Source of the DNA: Streptomyces zhaozhouensis
GTDB taxonomy: Bacteria > Actinomycetota > Actinomycetes > Streptomycetales > Streptomycetaceae
Reading direction: 5' to 3'
Assembly (NCBI RefSeq): GCF_900230195.1
Contig: NZ_OCNE01000015.1
Location: 115,141 to 179,140 of the forward strand
Length of the DNA stretch: 64,000 nt
Below, in pieces: positions 24,967-33,487 of this stretch (its first letter is position 1; each line of letters starts with the position of its first letter). Position numbers and translations under genes: made by a program. The notes under the pieces are model-generated. The model saw nothing but the letters and a program-made list of their open reading frames with translations. It did no database searches and was not told the origin of the DNA.

Positions 24967-26481
24967 ATGGACCCCACTGCTTCCGCGACCGCTCGCGCGC
25001 TCGCCGACACCACCTTCACCTCCGACATCTTCACCCCCGAGCCGCTGGCGATGCCGGGCGGCGACGAGACCGTGCTCCGCGGCGGCCGCCATCTCTTCCC
25101 GCTGCTGCCCCGCGCGTTCGCCGGCGTGCGCCGGATCGGGGTGATCGGCTGGGGCTCGCAGGGACGCGCGCAGGCGCGCAACCTGCGGGACTCGCTGGCC
25201 GGTTCCGACATCCGCGTCACGGTCGGACTGCGCCCCGGCTCGGCCTCGGCCGCCGACGCCCGCGCCCACGGTTTCACCGAGGAGAACGGCACGCTCGGCA
25301 CGATGCGCGAGGTGGTCGCGGCCAGCGACCTGGTGCTGCTGCTGATCGCCGACGCGGCCCTGGCCGAGCACCACACGGAGATCTTCGCGGCGCTGCGGCC
25401 CGGCGCCGTCATCGGCCTCTCGCACGGCTTCCTGCTCGCCCATCTGGCCGAGACGGGCGGCACGTTGCCGGCCGGGCACCCGGTGATCGCGGTCTGCCCC
25501 AAGGGCATGGGCGACTCGGTCCGCCGGCTCTACGAGCAGGGCGCGACCACCGAGGGCGCCGGCATCAACAGCAGCTTCGCCGTGGGCGCCGACCCGGACG
25601 GGCGCGCGGTGGACCTGGCGCTCGGCTGGTCGGTCGCGCTCGGCTCGCCCTACACCTTCCGGACCACCCTGGAGAGCGAGTACCTCTCCGACCTGGTGGG
25701 CGAGCGCGCCATCCTGCTGGGCGCGGTGCACGGCCTGGTCGAGGCGGCCTGGCAGCACTTCAGGCTGGCCGGGGACGACGCGGTCACCGCGTACGCGCGT
25801 TCCTGCGAGGTCGTCACCGGGCCGCTGGCCCGCGCGATCTCGCGCGTCGGCCTCGACGGCGTGCGCGACGGCCTCGACCCGGCCGGGCGCGAGGAGTTCG
25901 ACCGCGCCTACACCGCGGCCTACCGGCCCGCGCGGGCGCTGGTCGCGGAGATTTACGACGAGGTCGCCGCGGGCGTCGAGGTGCGGGGCGTGCTGCTCGC
26001 CGAACGGCGGCTCGCCGAGGGCGGGATGAGTCCGGTCGGTGACTCCCCGATGTGGGCGGCGGCGCCCGAGGCGCACGCCCGCAGGGCGTCGGGGGAGACG
26101 GCGATCGACCCGCTGACGGCCGGGCTGTTCGTGGCGACGATGGTCGCCCAGGTCGACGAGTTCGCCGAGCGTGGCCATCCGTGGTCGGAGATCGTCAACG
26201 AGTCGGTGATCGAGGCGGTCGACTCGCTGTTGCCCTACATGCACGCCAGGGATGTCGCCTTCATGGTCGACAACTGCTCCCGCACCGCCCGGCTCGGGAC
26301 CAGGCGCTGGGGGCCGCGTTTTCTCGCCGGCTACCAGCAGACCGTGCTGCCCGCCGTCTCGCGCCCGGCGGACGCGGCGCTGCTCGCCGCGTTCGAGGGG
26401 AACCCGGTCCATCCCGCGCTGCGGGCGGCCGGGCGGCTGCGGCCGACGGTCGACATCTCGGTGGACGCGGGCGTCGGTTGA
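24967..26481 (+). CDS. ilvC: Ketol-acid reductoisomerase, class II (long form)
   Basis: The protein has 504 aa, far longer than the roughly 330-aa class I form usual in actinomycetes. It matches the class II enzyme with a duplicated C-terminal knotted domain. The enzyme converts 2-acetolactate with NADPH and Mg2+ to dihydroxyvalerate in valine/isoleucine synthesis. The Rossmann motif is GVIGWGSQGRAQARNLRDSL. Metal-ligand regions are visible as ESEYLSDLVGER and, in the second repeat, ESVIEAVDSL. The ATG at 24967 has no clear ribosome-binding site. It stands without ilvB/ilvN neighbours, so it may be a second, separately controlled KARI or part of a lineage-specific replacement. Confidence 0.9.
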   Translation: MDPTASATARALADTTFTSDIFTPEPLAMPGGDETVLRGGRHLFPLLPRAFAGVRRIGVIGWGSQGRAQARNLRDSLAGSDIRVTVGLRPGSASAADARAHGFTEENGTLGTMREVVAASDLVLLLIADAALAEHHTEIFAALRPGAVIGLSHGFLLAHLAETGGTLPAGHPVIAVCPKGMGDSVRRLYEQGATTEGAGINSSFAVGADPDGRAVDLALGWSVALGSPYTFRTTLESEYLSDLVGERAILLGAVHGLVEAAWQHFRLAGDDAVTAYARSCEVVTGPLARAISRVGLDGVRDGLDPAGREEFDRAYTAAYRPARALVAEIYDEVAAGVEVRGVLLAERRLAEGGMSPVGDSPMWAAAPEAHARRASGETAIDPLTAGLFVATMVAQVDEFAERGHPWSEIVNESVIEAVDSLLPYMHARDVAFMVDNCSRTARLGTRRWGPRFLAGYQQTVLPAVSRPADAALLAAFEGNPVHPALRAAGRLRPTVDISVDAGVG

Positions 26482-26487
26482 CGCCCC

Positions 26488-26512
26488 GGCGCGCCCCGCC
26501 TCGGGGCGCGCC
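26488..26512 (+). terminator. Hairpin terminator after ilvC
   Basis: GGCGCGCCCC and GGGGCGCGCC are perfect 10-bp arms around a GCCTC loop, starting 7 bases after the stop. Confidence 0.75.
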
Positions 26513-26517
26513 GTCCG

Positions 26518-26563
26518 TCGAAGGATGTAGTCGGGCGCGGGGCGCGCGCATCGAAGGATGTAG
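26518..26563. repeat. 13-bp direct repeat, two copies 33 bp apart
   Basis: TCGAAGGATGTAG occurs at 26518-26530 and 26551-26563. It lies between the ilvC terminator and the small membrane protein gene, about 160 bases before that start, so it may be an operator or promoter element for it. Confidence 0.6.
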
Positions 26564-26719
26564 GGAGGGATCATCCCGAGGTGCGATGACGGAGAGTAAC
26601 GCGGCTTCTACGGTTGGGGGTGTCGTGGAGAACGCTTCCGGGGCACGGCGGCCAGACGGCCCCGGGCGCGGACTCCGGCGACGAGCAGGAGGAACGATCC
26701 GCAGGAGGGGAGTGGCGCC

Positions 26720-26911
26720 ATGACCAAGGTGGCGAGGCACGCGACCGGGGGCACCGTGACGGCTCTGATAGGCGTGTTGCTCTGGGTGTTCGCCGGCGGG
26801 GTGGAGGTGCCGGTGTTCGAGCTGGACAAGGTGGGCATGGTGATGGTCGTCGTCGGCATCGTGGAGGTGGCGGTGACGCTGGTCCGCGGCCTCGGCCATC
26901 GCCGGGCCTGA
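26720..26911 (+). CDS. Small two-helix membrane protein (DUF5708-like)
   Basis: The protein has 63 aa with two hydrophobic helices (TVTALIGVLLWVFAG and GMVMVVVGIVEVAVTLV) joined by a short polar loop with VEVPVFELDKV. Similar small proteins are common in Streptomyces and have no known function. A strong ribosome-binding site GGAGGGG lies about 10 bases before the ATG. Confidence 0.75.
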   Translation: MTKVARHATGGTVTALIGVLLWVFAGGVEVPVFELDKVGMVMVVVGIVEVAVTLVRGLGHRRA

Positions 26912-26948
26912 GGCCCCGGGGCCGTCCCGGAGCGGCGGCGCGGCCCGC

Positions 26949-27509
26949 TCAGCGGAGTTCGCCCTCCAGCAGGCTCATCAGATACATGTCGTGCCAGCGG
27001 CCCGCACCCCGGAAGCACTCGCGGTGACGGCCGTCGCGCTGGAAGCCCACCTTCTCGTAGGCACGCACGGCGGCGGCGTTCTCCACCACCACCCACAGCG
27101 CGATCGAGTGCAACCGCAGCCGGTCGAAGCCCCAGCGGCACATGGCGCGCAGGGCGTCCGAGCCGTAGCCCTGGCTCCAGCAGTCCTTCTCGCCGAGATA
27201 GATGTCGAGCTCGGCCCGGCCGTCGATCGGGTTGCCGTCGCGCAGCGCGGTGACGCCGATCAGTCGGCGGTCCGACCGCCGCTCGATCATCAGCAGCGTC
27301 GACTCGAAGCTGTTGCGCGGGCGTTCGGCGAAGCGGCGCTCCGCGCTGGCCAGGGACTGCGGGGGCTCGTGGTCGAGCCACCGGACCACCTCGGGGTCCT
27401 GGTTCCAGCGCCAGAGGCTCTCCACGTCGGCGGCCTCCATCGGGCGCAGCCGGACCAGTTCGCCGGTCAGCGCGGGGAGTTCGCCGCCGGTGGGCACGTC
27501 GTTGTCCAT
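26949..27509 (-). CDS. GNAT-family N-acetyltransferase (RimJ/RimL-like)
   Basis: The protein has 186 aa. The start LVRLRPMEAADVESLWRW is the usual first strand-helix of the family. The acetyl-CoA-binding beta4-alpha3 region reads YLGEKDCWSQGYGSDALRAM, and the late segment NAAAVRAYEKVGFQRDG is typical of RimJ-like enzymes acting on N-termini or small amines. It is convergent with the small membrane protein gene and lies downstream of the ornithine carbamoyltransferase on the same strand, 70 bases away. Substrate not predictable. Confidence 0.9.
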   Translation of the reverse strand: MDNDVPTGGELPALTGELVRLRPMEAADVESLWRWNQDPEVVRWLDHEPPQSLASAERRFAERPRNSFESTLLMIERRSDRRLIGVTALRDGNPIDGRAELDIYLGEKDCWSQGYGSDALRAMCRWGFDRLRLHSIALWVVVENAAAVRAYEKVGFQRDGRHRECFRGAGRWHDMYLMSLLEGELR

Positions 27510-27579
27510 GGTCGGCGATCCAACCAGACGCCCCGGGCTCCGGCCACCGGGTAACGCCGGGGCGCCGCCGGGCGGTTGC

Positions 27580-28578
27580 TCAGGCCAGGGTGGCGACCAG
27601 CAGCGCCTTGATGGTGTGCAGGCGGTTCTCCGCCTGGTCGAAGACGACGGAGGCGGGGGACTCGAAGACCTCGTCGGTGACTTCCAGGGAGGTGAGCCCG
27701 TAGCGCTCGTGCAGGGTGCGGCCCAGCTCGGTGCCGAGGTCGTGGAAGGCGGGCAGGCAGTGGAGGAACCGCGTTCCCGGGTTGCCGGTGCCGGCCATCA
27801 CGTCGGCGGTGACGGCGTACGGCCGCAGCAGGGCGATGCGCTCCTCCCAGCGTTCGACCGGCTCGCCCAGCGACACCCACACGTCCGTGGCGACGAAGTC
27901 CACCCCCGCCGTCCCCTCGGGCACGGAGTCGGTCAGCGTGATCCGCGCCCCCGTCTCCTCGGCCAGCCGGCGGGCCTCGGCCACCACCGAGTCCTCCGGC
28001 CACAGCTGCCGGGGCGCGACGATCCGCACGTCCATCCCGAGCAGGGCGCCGGTGACGAGGTAGGAGTTGCCCATGTTGTTGCGGGCGTCGCCCAGGTAGG
28101 CGAAGGACTGCTCGGGCAGCGGCCGTTCGCCGTGCTCGCTCATGGTCAGCGCGTCGGCCAGCATCTGCGTGGGATGCCAGGCGTCGGTCAGCCCGTTGTA
28201 GACCGGCACCCCCGCGTGCGCGGCCAGCTCGTCGACGGTGCGCTGGTCGTGCCCGCGGAACTGGATGGCGTCGAACATCCGGCCGAGCACCCGGGCCGAG
28301 TCCTTGGCGGACTCCTTGTAGCCGAGGTGCGAGCCGGCGGGGTCCAGAAAGGTGGTCCGCGCCCCCTGGTCGGCGGCCGCGACCTCGAAGGCGCAGCGGG
28401 TGCGGGTCGAGCTCTTCTCGAACAGCAGCGCGATGTGCTTCCCCGTCAGCAGGGGCCGCTCGGTGCCGTCCCGCCGCTCGGCCTTCAACCGTGCGGCCAG
28501 CGCCAGCAGTTGACGGAACTCGTCCGCGCCGAGATCCAGCTCTCTGCGCAGGTGGCGGCCGGTGAGTGAGATCCCCAT
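27580..28578 (-). CDS. argF: Ornithine carbamoyltransferase
   Basis: The protein has 332 aa. It joins carbamoyl phosphate and ornithine to citrulline, or runs in reverse in the arginine deiminase pathway. The carbamoyl-phosphate motif is SSTRTRCAFEVA, and ornithine/catalytic signs are HPTQMLAD and the HCLPAFHD motif. The length and sequence style fit the ArcB/E. coli ArgF type more than the shorter anabolic actinomycete enzyme. arcA lies just upstream on the same strand, so a catabolic role is likely. An ARG-box-like site precedes the gene, so ArgR control is likely. Confidence 0.93.
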   Translation of the reverse strand: MGISLTGRHLRRELDLGADEFRQLLALAARLKAERRDGTERPLLTGKHIALLFEKSSTRTRCAFEVAAADQGARTTFLDPAGSHLGYKESAKDSARVLGRMFDAIQFRGHDQRTVDELAAHAGVPVYNGLTDAWHPTQMLADALTMSEHGERPLPEQSFAYLGDARNNMGNSYLVTGALLGMDVRIVAPRQLWPEDSVVAEARRLAEETGARITLTDSVPEGTAGVDFVATDVWVSLGEPVERWEERIALLRPYAVTADVMAGTGNPGTRFLHCLPAFHDLGTELGRTLHERYGLTSLEVTDEVFESPASVVFDQAENRLHTIKALLVATLA

Positions 28579-28637
28579 GGGCGGGCTCCGATCTGCTTCG
28601 CGTCACTTCCTCCGCGCACCCTGGCGGCGCGGCCGAC

Positions 28638-28675
28638 TGCAATCATATACAAATCGCCTCATGCTTATGCAATGG
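28638..28675 (-). promoter_or_regulatory. ARG-box-like ArgR operator upstream of the ornithine carbamoyltransferase gene
   Basis: In the direction of the gene the site begins CCATTGCATAAGCAT (28675 to 28661) and is followed by an AT-rich second half ATTTGTATATGATTGCA (28654 to 28638). CCATTGCATA matches the half box known from Streptomyces arg genes. The two imperfect half sites lie 60 to 97 bases before the start, inside the most AT-rich patch of the region. It separates argF from arcA, giving argF its own control point. Confidence 0.65.
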
Positions 28676-28830
28676 CCTCCCGGTGCCACCCAGGGGCGCG
28701 GGGAGCCGCGCGGGTCACCCGCACGGCCGGGGGTCGACGAGCCGCCCGCCTCCCGGCGCGGCTGACGCCGGCCGGGACCGCGAGCCGGCCCCCGCGCCTC
28801 AGCGCCGTCCCGAGCCCCCGCGCCGGCGGA

Positions 28831-30063
28831 CTACGCGCTGGGGTCGCGTTCGATCGGGCAGCTCATGCACCGTGGCCCGCCGCGCCCCCGGCCCAGTTCG
28901 CTGCCCGGGATCTCCAGCACCTCCACCCCGTTGCGGCGCAGCTCCGTGTTGGAGGTGACGGTCCGCTCGTAGGCGACGACCACGCCGGGCTCCACGGCGA
29001 GCACGTTGCAGCCGTCGTCCCACTGCTCCCGTTCCGCGGCGTGCAGGTCCTGCGTCGCGGTCAGCACCCGGATCTTCCCCAGCCCCAGGGACTCGGCGAT
29101 GGCGCGGTGCATCTGCTCCGGCGGGTTGTCGGTGACCGACAGCTCACGGCCGCCCGTGCCCGGTGTGATCGTGTAAGAGCGCAGCATCCCGAGCCCCGCG
29201 TACTGGGTGAACGTCTCGCCGTCGACCATCGTCAGCACCGTGTCCAGATGCATGAAGGCCCGCCGCTTCGGCAGGTCGAGCGCCACGATGGTGTGCGCCG
29301 AGCCCGCCGCGAAGAGCCGTCGCGCCAGCAGTTCGACGGCCTGCGGTGTGGTGCGTTCGCTCATGCCCACCAGCACCGCGCCGCGCCCGATCACCAGCAC
29401 GTCCCCGCCCTCGATGGTCGAGGGATGGGCGCTGTGCGGCTCGGACCAGTGGTGGAAGGCATCCCCCTCGGAGGCGAAGAGCGGATGGTGCCGGTAGATC
29501 GCCTCGAAGTGGACGCTCTCCCGCTGCCTGGCCGGCCAGCGCATCGCGTTGACCGTCACCCCGTCGTAGACCCAGGCGGAGGCGTCCCTGGTGAACAGGT
29601 GGTTGGGCAGCGGCTGGAGCAGGAACTCGTCCAGCTCCATCACGTGCAGTCGGATCGAGTCGGGCACCGGGTAGCGCTCCACATACTCGCGCTTGGTCAT
29701 GCCGCCGACGAGCGCCTCGGCCAGTTCGGCGCCGGAGAGCCCCTCGAAGACGGCCCGCAGGGCGTCGGTGGCCAGCGGCCCGTACTCGCGCTCGTCGAAG
29801 ACCCGCTCCAGGACCAGCGTCCGGGCGGCCGGGATCTCCAGGGCCTCTCCCAGCAGGTCACCGAGGAGCCGCACCTCCACACCCCGGCTGCTCAGCAACG
29901 AGGCGAAGATGTCGTGCTCCTGCTGAGCGCGCCTGACCCACAGGACGTCGTCGAAGAGCAACTCGTCCTTGTTGGTCGGAGTGAGGCGCTTCAGTTCGAG
30001 ACCGGGGCGGTGGAGGATCACTCGACGCAGCCGGCCGGTCTCGGAGTCAACGTGAAAGGACAT
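28831..30063 (-). CDS. arcA: Arginine deiminase
   Basis: The protein has 410 aa, the usual length. It hydrolyses arginine to citrulline and ammonia. Family signs are the start FHVDSETGRLRRVILHRPG, the Asp/Arg region LFTRDASAWVYDG, the EGGD motif, FMHLDTVLTMVD, and the catalytic Cys in GPRCMSCPIE near the C-terminus. The ATG at 30063 follows the Nramp-like gene by 35 bases, so the two are co-transcribed. With the next gene (ornithine carbamoyltransferase) it makes two of the three steps of the ADI pathway; no carbamate kinase is in the window. Confidence 0.95.
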   Translation of the reverse strand: MSFHVDSETGRLRRVILHRPGLELKRLTPTNKDELLFDDVLWVRRAQQEHDIFASLLSSRGVEVRLLGDLLGEALEIPAARTLVLERVFDEREYGPLATDALRAVFEGLSGAELAEALVGGMTKREYVERYPVPDSIRLHVMELDEFLLQPLPNHLFTRDASAWVYDGVTVNAMRWPARQRESVHFEAIYRHHPLFASEGDAFHHWSEPHSAHPSTIEGGDVLVIGRGAVLVGMSERTTPQAVELLARRLFAAGSAHTIVALDLPKRRAFMHLDTVLTMVDGETFTQYAGLGMLRSYTITPGTGGRELSVTDNPPEQMHRAIAESLGLGKIRVLTATQDLHAAEREQWDDGCNVLAVEPGVVVAYERTVTSNTELRRNGVEVLEIPGSELGRGRGGPRCMSCPIERDPSA

Positions 30064-30098
30064 GGCCCCATTCTGCGCCCCGGGCGCCCGCCCGCGCC

Positions 30099-31382
30099 CT
30101 ACCAGGGCAGGTCGCGGATCTGCTGCACGCAGAGGATCAGGAAGAGCACCCCGGAGGCGGCGAGCACCAGGTTGCTCAGCCAACCGTTGCGCCAGCTCAG
30201 CGGCGTCCGACCGGTGTTGAGCAGCCACAGCAGGGTGAGCGCGAGGAAGGGCATGAAGAACGAGCCCAGCACGCCGTAGGTGATCACCAGCCCGATCGGC
30301 TGGTCCAGGAAGAGCAGCGCCATCGGGGGGAACGTCAGCCACAGCAGATAGGCGCGGAACGGCAGCGAGTGCTCCCGGTCGCCCGCCAGCGCCTCGGGAC
30401 CGGCCAGCGCCGGCCTGGCGTGCGCCACGAAGTCGGCGAAGAGCAGGCTCACCCCGTGCCAGACGCCGATCACCGAGCTGAACGAGGCGGCGAAGAAGCC
30501 GATCAGGAAGAAGTCGGCGGTGATGGAGCCGAACCGCGCGTCCAGCACCTCGCCCAGGTCGAGCAGGCCCCGGTCCCCCGTGGTGATCGCGACCTCGGCC
30601 GAGTGCAGCAGCTCGGCGCCGATGACCATCATCGCGATGACGAAGACGCCGGTGGTGGCGTAGGCGACCCGGTTGTCCAGCCGCATCATCGGCATCCACC
30701 GGACGGTGGTCCAGCCCTTGGCCGTCACCCAGTAGCCGTAGGAGGCGAGCGTGATCGTACCGCCGACGCCGCCTATCAGCCCCAGCGTGTAGACGACCGA
30801 GCCGTCCGGCAGCGTCGGCCACAGCCCCGCGCCCATCGCGGCCACGTCCGGGCCGACGCGGATCGCCAGGGAGACGACCACGACGAACATGATCCCCGTG
30901 AAGACCATCATGATCTTCTCGACGATCGCGTAGCGGTTGAACCAGACGCACGCCAGCCCGGCTGTGCCGCTGAGGATGCCCCAGACCCGCAGCGAGGGCC
31001 CGTCGGGGAAGAGCGAGACCAGCGGCAGCGCGCTGGCCGACATGGCGGTGGCGCCGTAGACGAAGCCCCAGACGACGATGTAGATCCCGAAGTACCAGGT
31101 GGTCCAGCGGCCCATCGTGCGCCAGCCGTCGAGGATGGTCCGCCCGGTCGACAGGTGCCAGCGCCCCGTCGCCTCGGCCAGCGCCACCTTGATCAGACAG
31201 CCGACCACCGCCGCCCACAGCAGCGTGTACCCGTACCGGCTGCCGGCCACCGTCGTCGCGACGAGGTCCCCGGCACCGACGCCGGTCGCCGCCACCACGA
31301 GTCCGGGACCGATCAACCGCCAGCGCCTGGTCGGGGGTTGAGGTGTCTCACGCGTCGTCGCCACGGGAGGGATGCTGCCCAC
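30099..31382 (-). CDS. Nramp-superfamily membrane transporter, non-canonical
   Basis: The protein has 427 aa and about eleven hydrophobic helices of the Nramp (LeuT-fold) type. In TM1, where metal-transporting Nramps have DPGN, this one reads GVGAGDL. In TM6, where they have a Met-Pro-His motif, it reads GVGGTITLASYGYW. The metal ligands are thus missing, which makes Mn/Fe transport doubtful. It is co-transcribed with arcA, which raises the possibility of an amino acid or other substrate. The GTG start at 31382 is tentative. It is divergent from the gene at 31478. Confidence 0.8.
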   Translation of the reverse strand: MGSIPPVATTRETPQPPTRRWRLIGPGLVVAATGVGAGDLVATTVAGSRYGYTLLWAAVVGCLIKVALAEATGRWHLSTGRTILDGWRTMGRWTTWYFGIYIVVWGFVYGATAMSASALPLVSLFPDGPSLRVWGILSGTAGLACVWFNRYAIVEKIMMVFTGIMFVVVVSLAIRVGPDVAAMGAGLWPTLPDGSVVYTLGLIGGVGGTITLASYGYWVTAKGWTTVRWMPMMRLDNRVAYATTGVFVIAMMVIGAELLHSAEVAITTGDRGLLDLGEVLDARFGSITADFFLIGFFAASFSSVIGVWHGVSLLFADFVAHARPALAGPEALAGDREHSLPFRAYLLWLTFPPMALLFLDQPIGLVITYGVLGSFFMPFLALTLLWLLNTGRTPLSWRNGWLSNLVLAASGVLFLILCVQQIRDLPW

Positions 31383-31477
31383 GAACGCGTGGTTTAAAGG
31401 CCGCGCGCACCGCGCACCACGGCGTCGCCGTCCGAAAACCGCCAGTCCGGGACGGTGTGCGCTGCTTCACTGAACCC

Positions 31478-32344
31478 ATGAACTCGCCTGTGCCACCCAC
31501 CGAGGAACTCGCCACCCGGGCCCGCCTGCTGGCCACCCTCCACGGCGGCGCCCAGCCGCTGCTGCTGCCGAACGCCTGGGACGCGCTCAGCGCGCGCCTC
31601 GTCGTCCGGGCCGGCGCCGCCGCCGTCGCCACCACCAGCTCCGGGGTCGCCTGGAGCCTCGGCCTCCCCGACGGCGACCGGCTCGGCCGCGAGGCGGCCG
31701 TCGCGGTCGTCGCCCGCGTCGCCTCCGCGGTCGACGTGCCGGTCACCGCCGACATCGAGAGCGGCTTCGCCGCCGACGCGGCCGGTGTCGGCGAGACGGT
31801 CGCCCGGGTGCTGGCCGCCGGAGCGGTCGGCGTCAACCTGGAGGACGGAGCGTACGGCGGCCCCGATCCGCTGCGCCCCGTCGAAGAGGCCGCGGAACGC
31901 CTCGCCTCGGCCAGGGCCGCCGCCGACGCGGCCGCCGTGCCGCTCTTCGTCAACGCGCGCGTCGACGTCTTCCTCCGCACGCGCGGCGCGACCACGGCGC
32001 TGGTCGGGGAGACCCTGGAACGCGGCCGTGCCTACCGGGCCGCCGGCGCCGACGGGATTTTCGTTCCCGGCGTCACCGACCCCGAGCTGGTGCGCACCCT
32101 GGCCGACGGCCTGGACGCGCCGCTCAACGTGCTGGCCGGCCCCGGCGCCCCCGACGTCGCCACCCTGGCCGCCGCCGGCGCCGCCAGGATCAGCGTCGGC
32201 TCCGGGATCGCCCAGGCCGCCTACGGGCTGGCCGAGCGGGCCGCCGAGGAGCTGCTGACCAGCGGCACCTACCGGGCCCAGGCCGGCGCCCTCGACTACG
32301 GCGATCTCAACTCCCTGATGGAACCCACCGACCGGACGCCCTGA
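31478..32344 (+). CDS. Isocitrate lyase/phosphoenolpyruvate mutase family protein
   Basis: The protein has 288 aa and a (beta/alpha)8 fold. Signs include LLLPNAWDALSARLV at the start, TADIESGFA (Mg-binding acid region), NLEDGAYG, and FVNARVDVFLR. Members cleave or rearrange C-C or C-P bonds in 2-methylisocitrate or oxaloacetate-like acids. The canonical KKCGH catalytic Cys loop of isocitrate lyase is not visible, which fits the short, mostly uncharacterised group. The ATG at 31478 follows a short divergent promoter region. It is transcribed away from the Nramp-like gene. Confidence 0.85.
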   Translation: MNSPVPPTEELATRARLLATLHGGAQPLLLPNAWDALSARLVVRAGAAAVATTSSGVAWSLGLPDGDRLGREAAVAVVARVASAVDVPVTADIESGFAADAAGVGETVARVLAAGAVGVNLEDGAYGGPDPLRPVEEAAERLASARAAADAAAVPLFVNARVDVFLRTRGATTALVGETLERGRAYRAAGADGIFVPGVTDPELVRTLADGLDAPLNVLAGPGAPDVATLAAAGAARISVGSGIAQAAYGLAERAAEELLTSGTYRAQAGALDYGDLNSLMEPTDRTP

Positions 32345-32657
32345 CCCGGCCCCGACCCCGCCCCGCCCCCGTTCCCGCCGCCGGTCCCGCCCCCCCGCGA
32401 ACCCGCCGAACCCGCGGGGCCCGCGTCCGCCGGGAAGCCCCGTTCCCGCCGCCCCACGGGGGCGCGGCGGGAACGGTGACCACGCGTCCACCCCGGGGTG
32501 CCAGGCGCCGCCCGGCGGCCCGGCGACGGCCGCGCCACGCCTTCGCCCCACCCGCCGCGAGCTGGTCTCCCGGGCGCGCGGAGCCTAGGGTTCTGGCGGC
32601 CGTCAGGGCCGGGAGACGAGCCGTCAGGGCCCGGGGAGACGAGGGAGAGGGGCCGGG
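32345..32657. other. Intergenic region, no gene seen
   Basis: The first 95 bases are C-rich low complexity, then the hairpin at 32440-32476. The rest should hold the promoter of the methyltransferase gene; AGGGAGAGGGG close to the ATG is its ribosome-binding site. No clear -35/-10 pair was seen. Confidence 0.4.
32440..32476 (+). terminator. Strong hairpin, probable terminator
   Basis: CCGTTCCCGCCGC and GCGGCGGGAACGG are perfect 13-bp arms around an 11-base loop that itself can pair CCC with GGG. It lies 95 bases after the isocitrate lyase-like gene. Confidence 0.65.
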
Positions 32658-33419
32658 ATGAACGAGCGGGGGCGGAGTGTCCGCACCGTGGAGGACGTGC
32701 TGAGGCTGATGGACGGCCTCTTCGCGTCGGGTGGCGACCGTTGGACGGACGGGGCCGCCGGCTGGTGGGACACGTTCTACCGGGACCGTTCGCGCGGGGT
32801 CCCGTTCTTCGCCGACAAACCCGACGAGAGCCTCGTCGCACTGCTGGACGAGGGAAGGGTCCCCTCCGGCGCCCGGGTGCTCGACCTCGGCTGCGGACCG
32901 GGGCGCAACGCGCTGCGTCTGGCGGCGAGCGGCCTGGAGGTGGACGCCGTCGACCTCTCCCCGACGGCCGTCGCCTGGGCGAGGGAACGCGCGGCGGCGC
33001 GCGGGGCCACCGGGGTGCGCTTCCACGAGGGCGACGCGTTCGCCCTCGCCGGCGAGACGCTGGTCGGCCCCTACGCGCTGATCCACGACTCGGGCTGCTT
33101 CCACCATCTGCCGCCGCACCGCAGGGTCAGCTATCTGGCCCTGGTCGACCGCCTGCTGGCGCCCGGAGGGTTGCTCTCGCTGAGCTGCTTCGCCGCCGGC
33201 GGCATGGGTTCCGAGCTGCCTGACGAGGCGTTCTACCGGGACGCCTCACTGTACGGCGGTCTCGCCTACAGCGAGGAGAACCTGCGGTGGATCTTCTCGG
33301 ACCTCACCGCGGTCCGGCTGCGCCGGATGCGCGACGAGCCCGAGGAGTCGCCCCACTTCGGCGAGTCCTTCCTGTGGGCCGCCCTCTTCCGCCGCCCGCG
33401 CCCCGCCACCGCCGTCTGA
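32658..33419 (+). CDS. Class I SAM-dependent methyltransferase
   Basis: The protein has 253 aa. The SAM motif I is VLDLGCGPGRNALRLA near residues 75-90, with an acidic end of strand 2 (VDAVDLSPTAV), motif II region ALIHDSGCFHHLP, and the post-motif LLAPGGLLSLSCF. The class acts on small molecules or proteins; the substrate is unknown. It is the single gene of its transcription unit here, with convergent neighbours on its right. Confidence 0.9.
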   Translation: MNERGRSVRTVEDVLRLMDGLFASGGDRWTDGAAGWWDTFYRDRSRGVPFFADKPDESLVALLDEGRVPSGARVLDLGCGPGRNALRLAASGLEVDAVDLSPTAVAWARERAAARGATGVRFHEGDAFALAGETLVGPYALIHDSGCFHHLPPHRRVSYLALVDRLLAPGGLLSLSCFAAGGMGSELPDEAFYRDASLYGGLAYSEENLRWIFSDLTAVRLRRMRDEPEESPHFGESFLWAALFRRPRPATAV

Positions 33420-33487
33420 AGGCGCGCCCTGCCACCGCCGTCCGCCCGCGCCCGCGCGGCCCTGACGGGGCGGGGGGACGGTCACCG

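Noticed and set aside
26586..26723. Possible 45-aa reading frame overlapping the small membrane protein start (ATGA)
   Set aside because: Its product is Arg/Gly-rich without any recognisable pattern and it lacks a good ribosome-binding site; it is more likely the leader of the next gene.
30099..31382. Calling the Nramp-like protein a Mn/Fe transporter
   Set aside because: The DPGN and Met-Pro-His metal-binding motifs are absent, so only the superfamily is stated.
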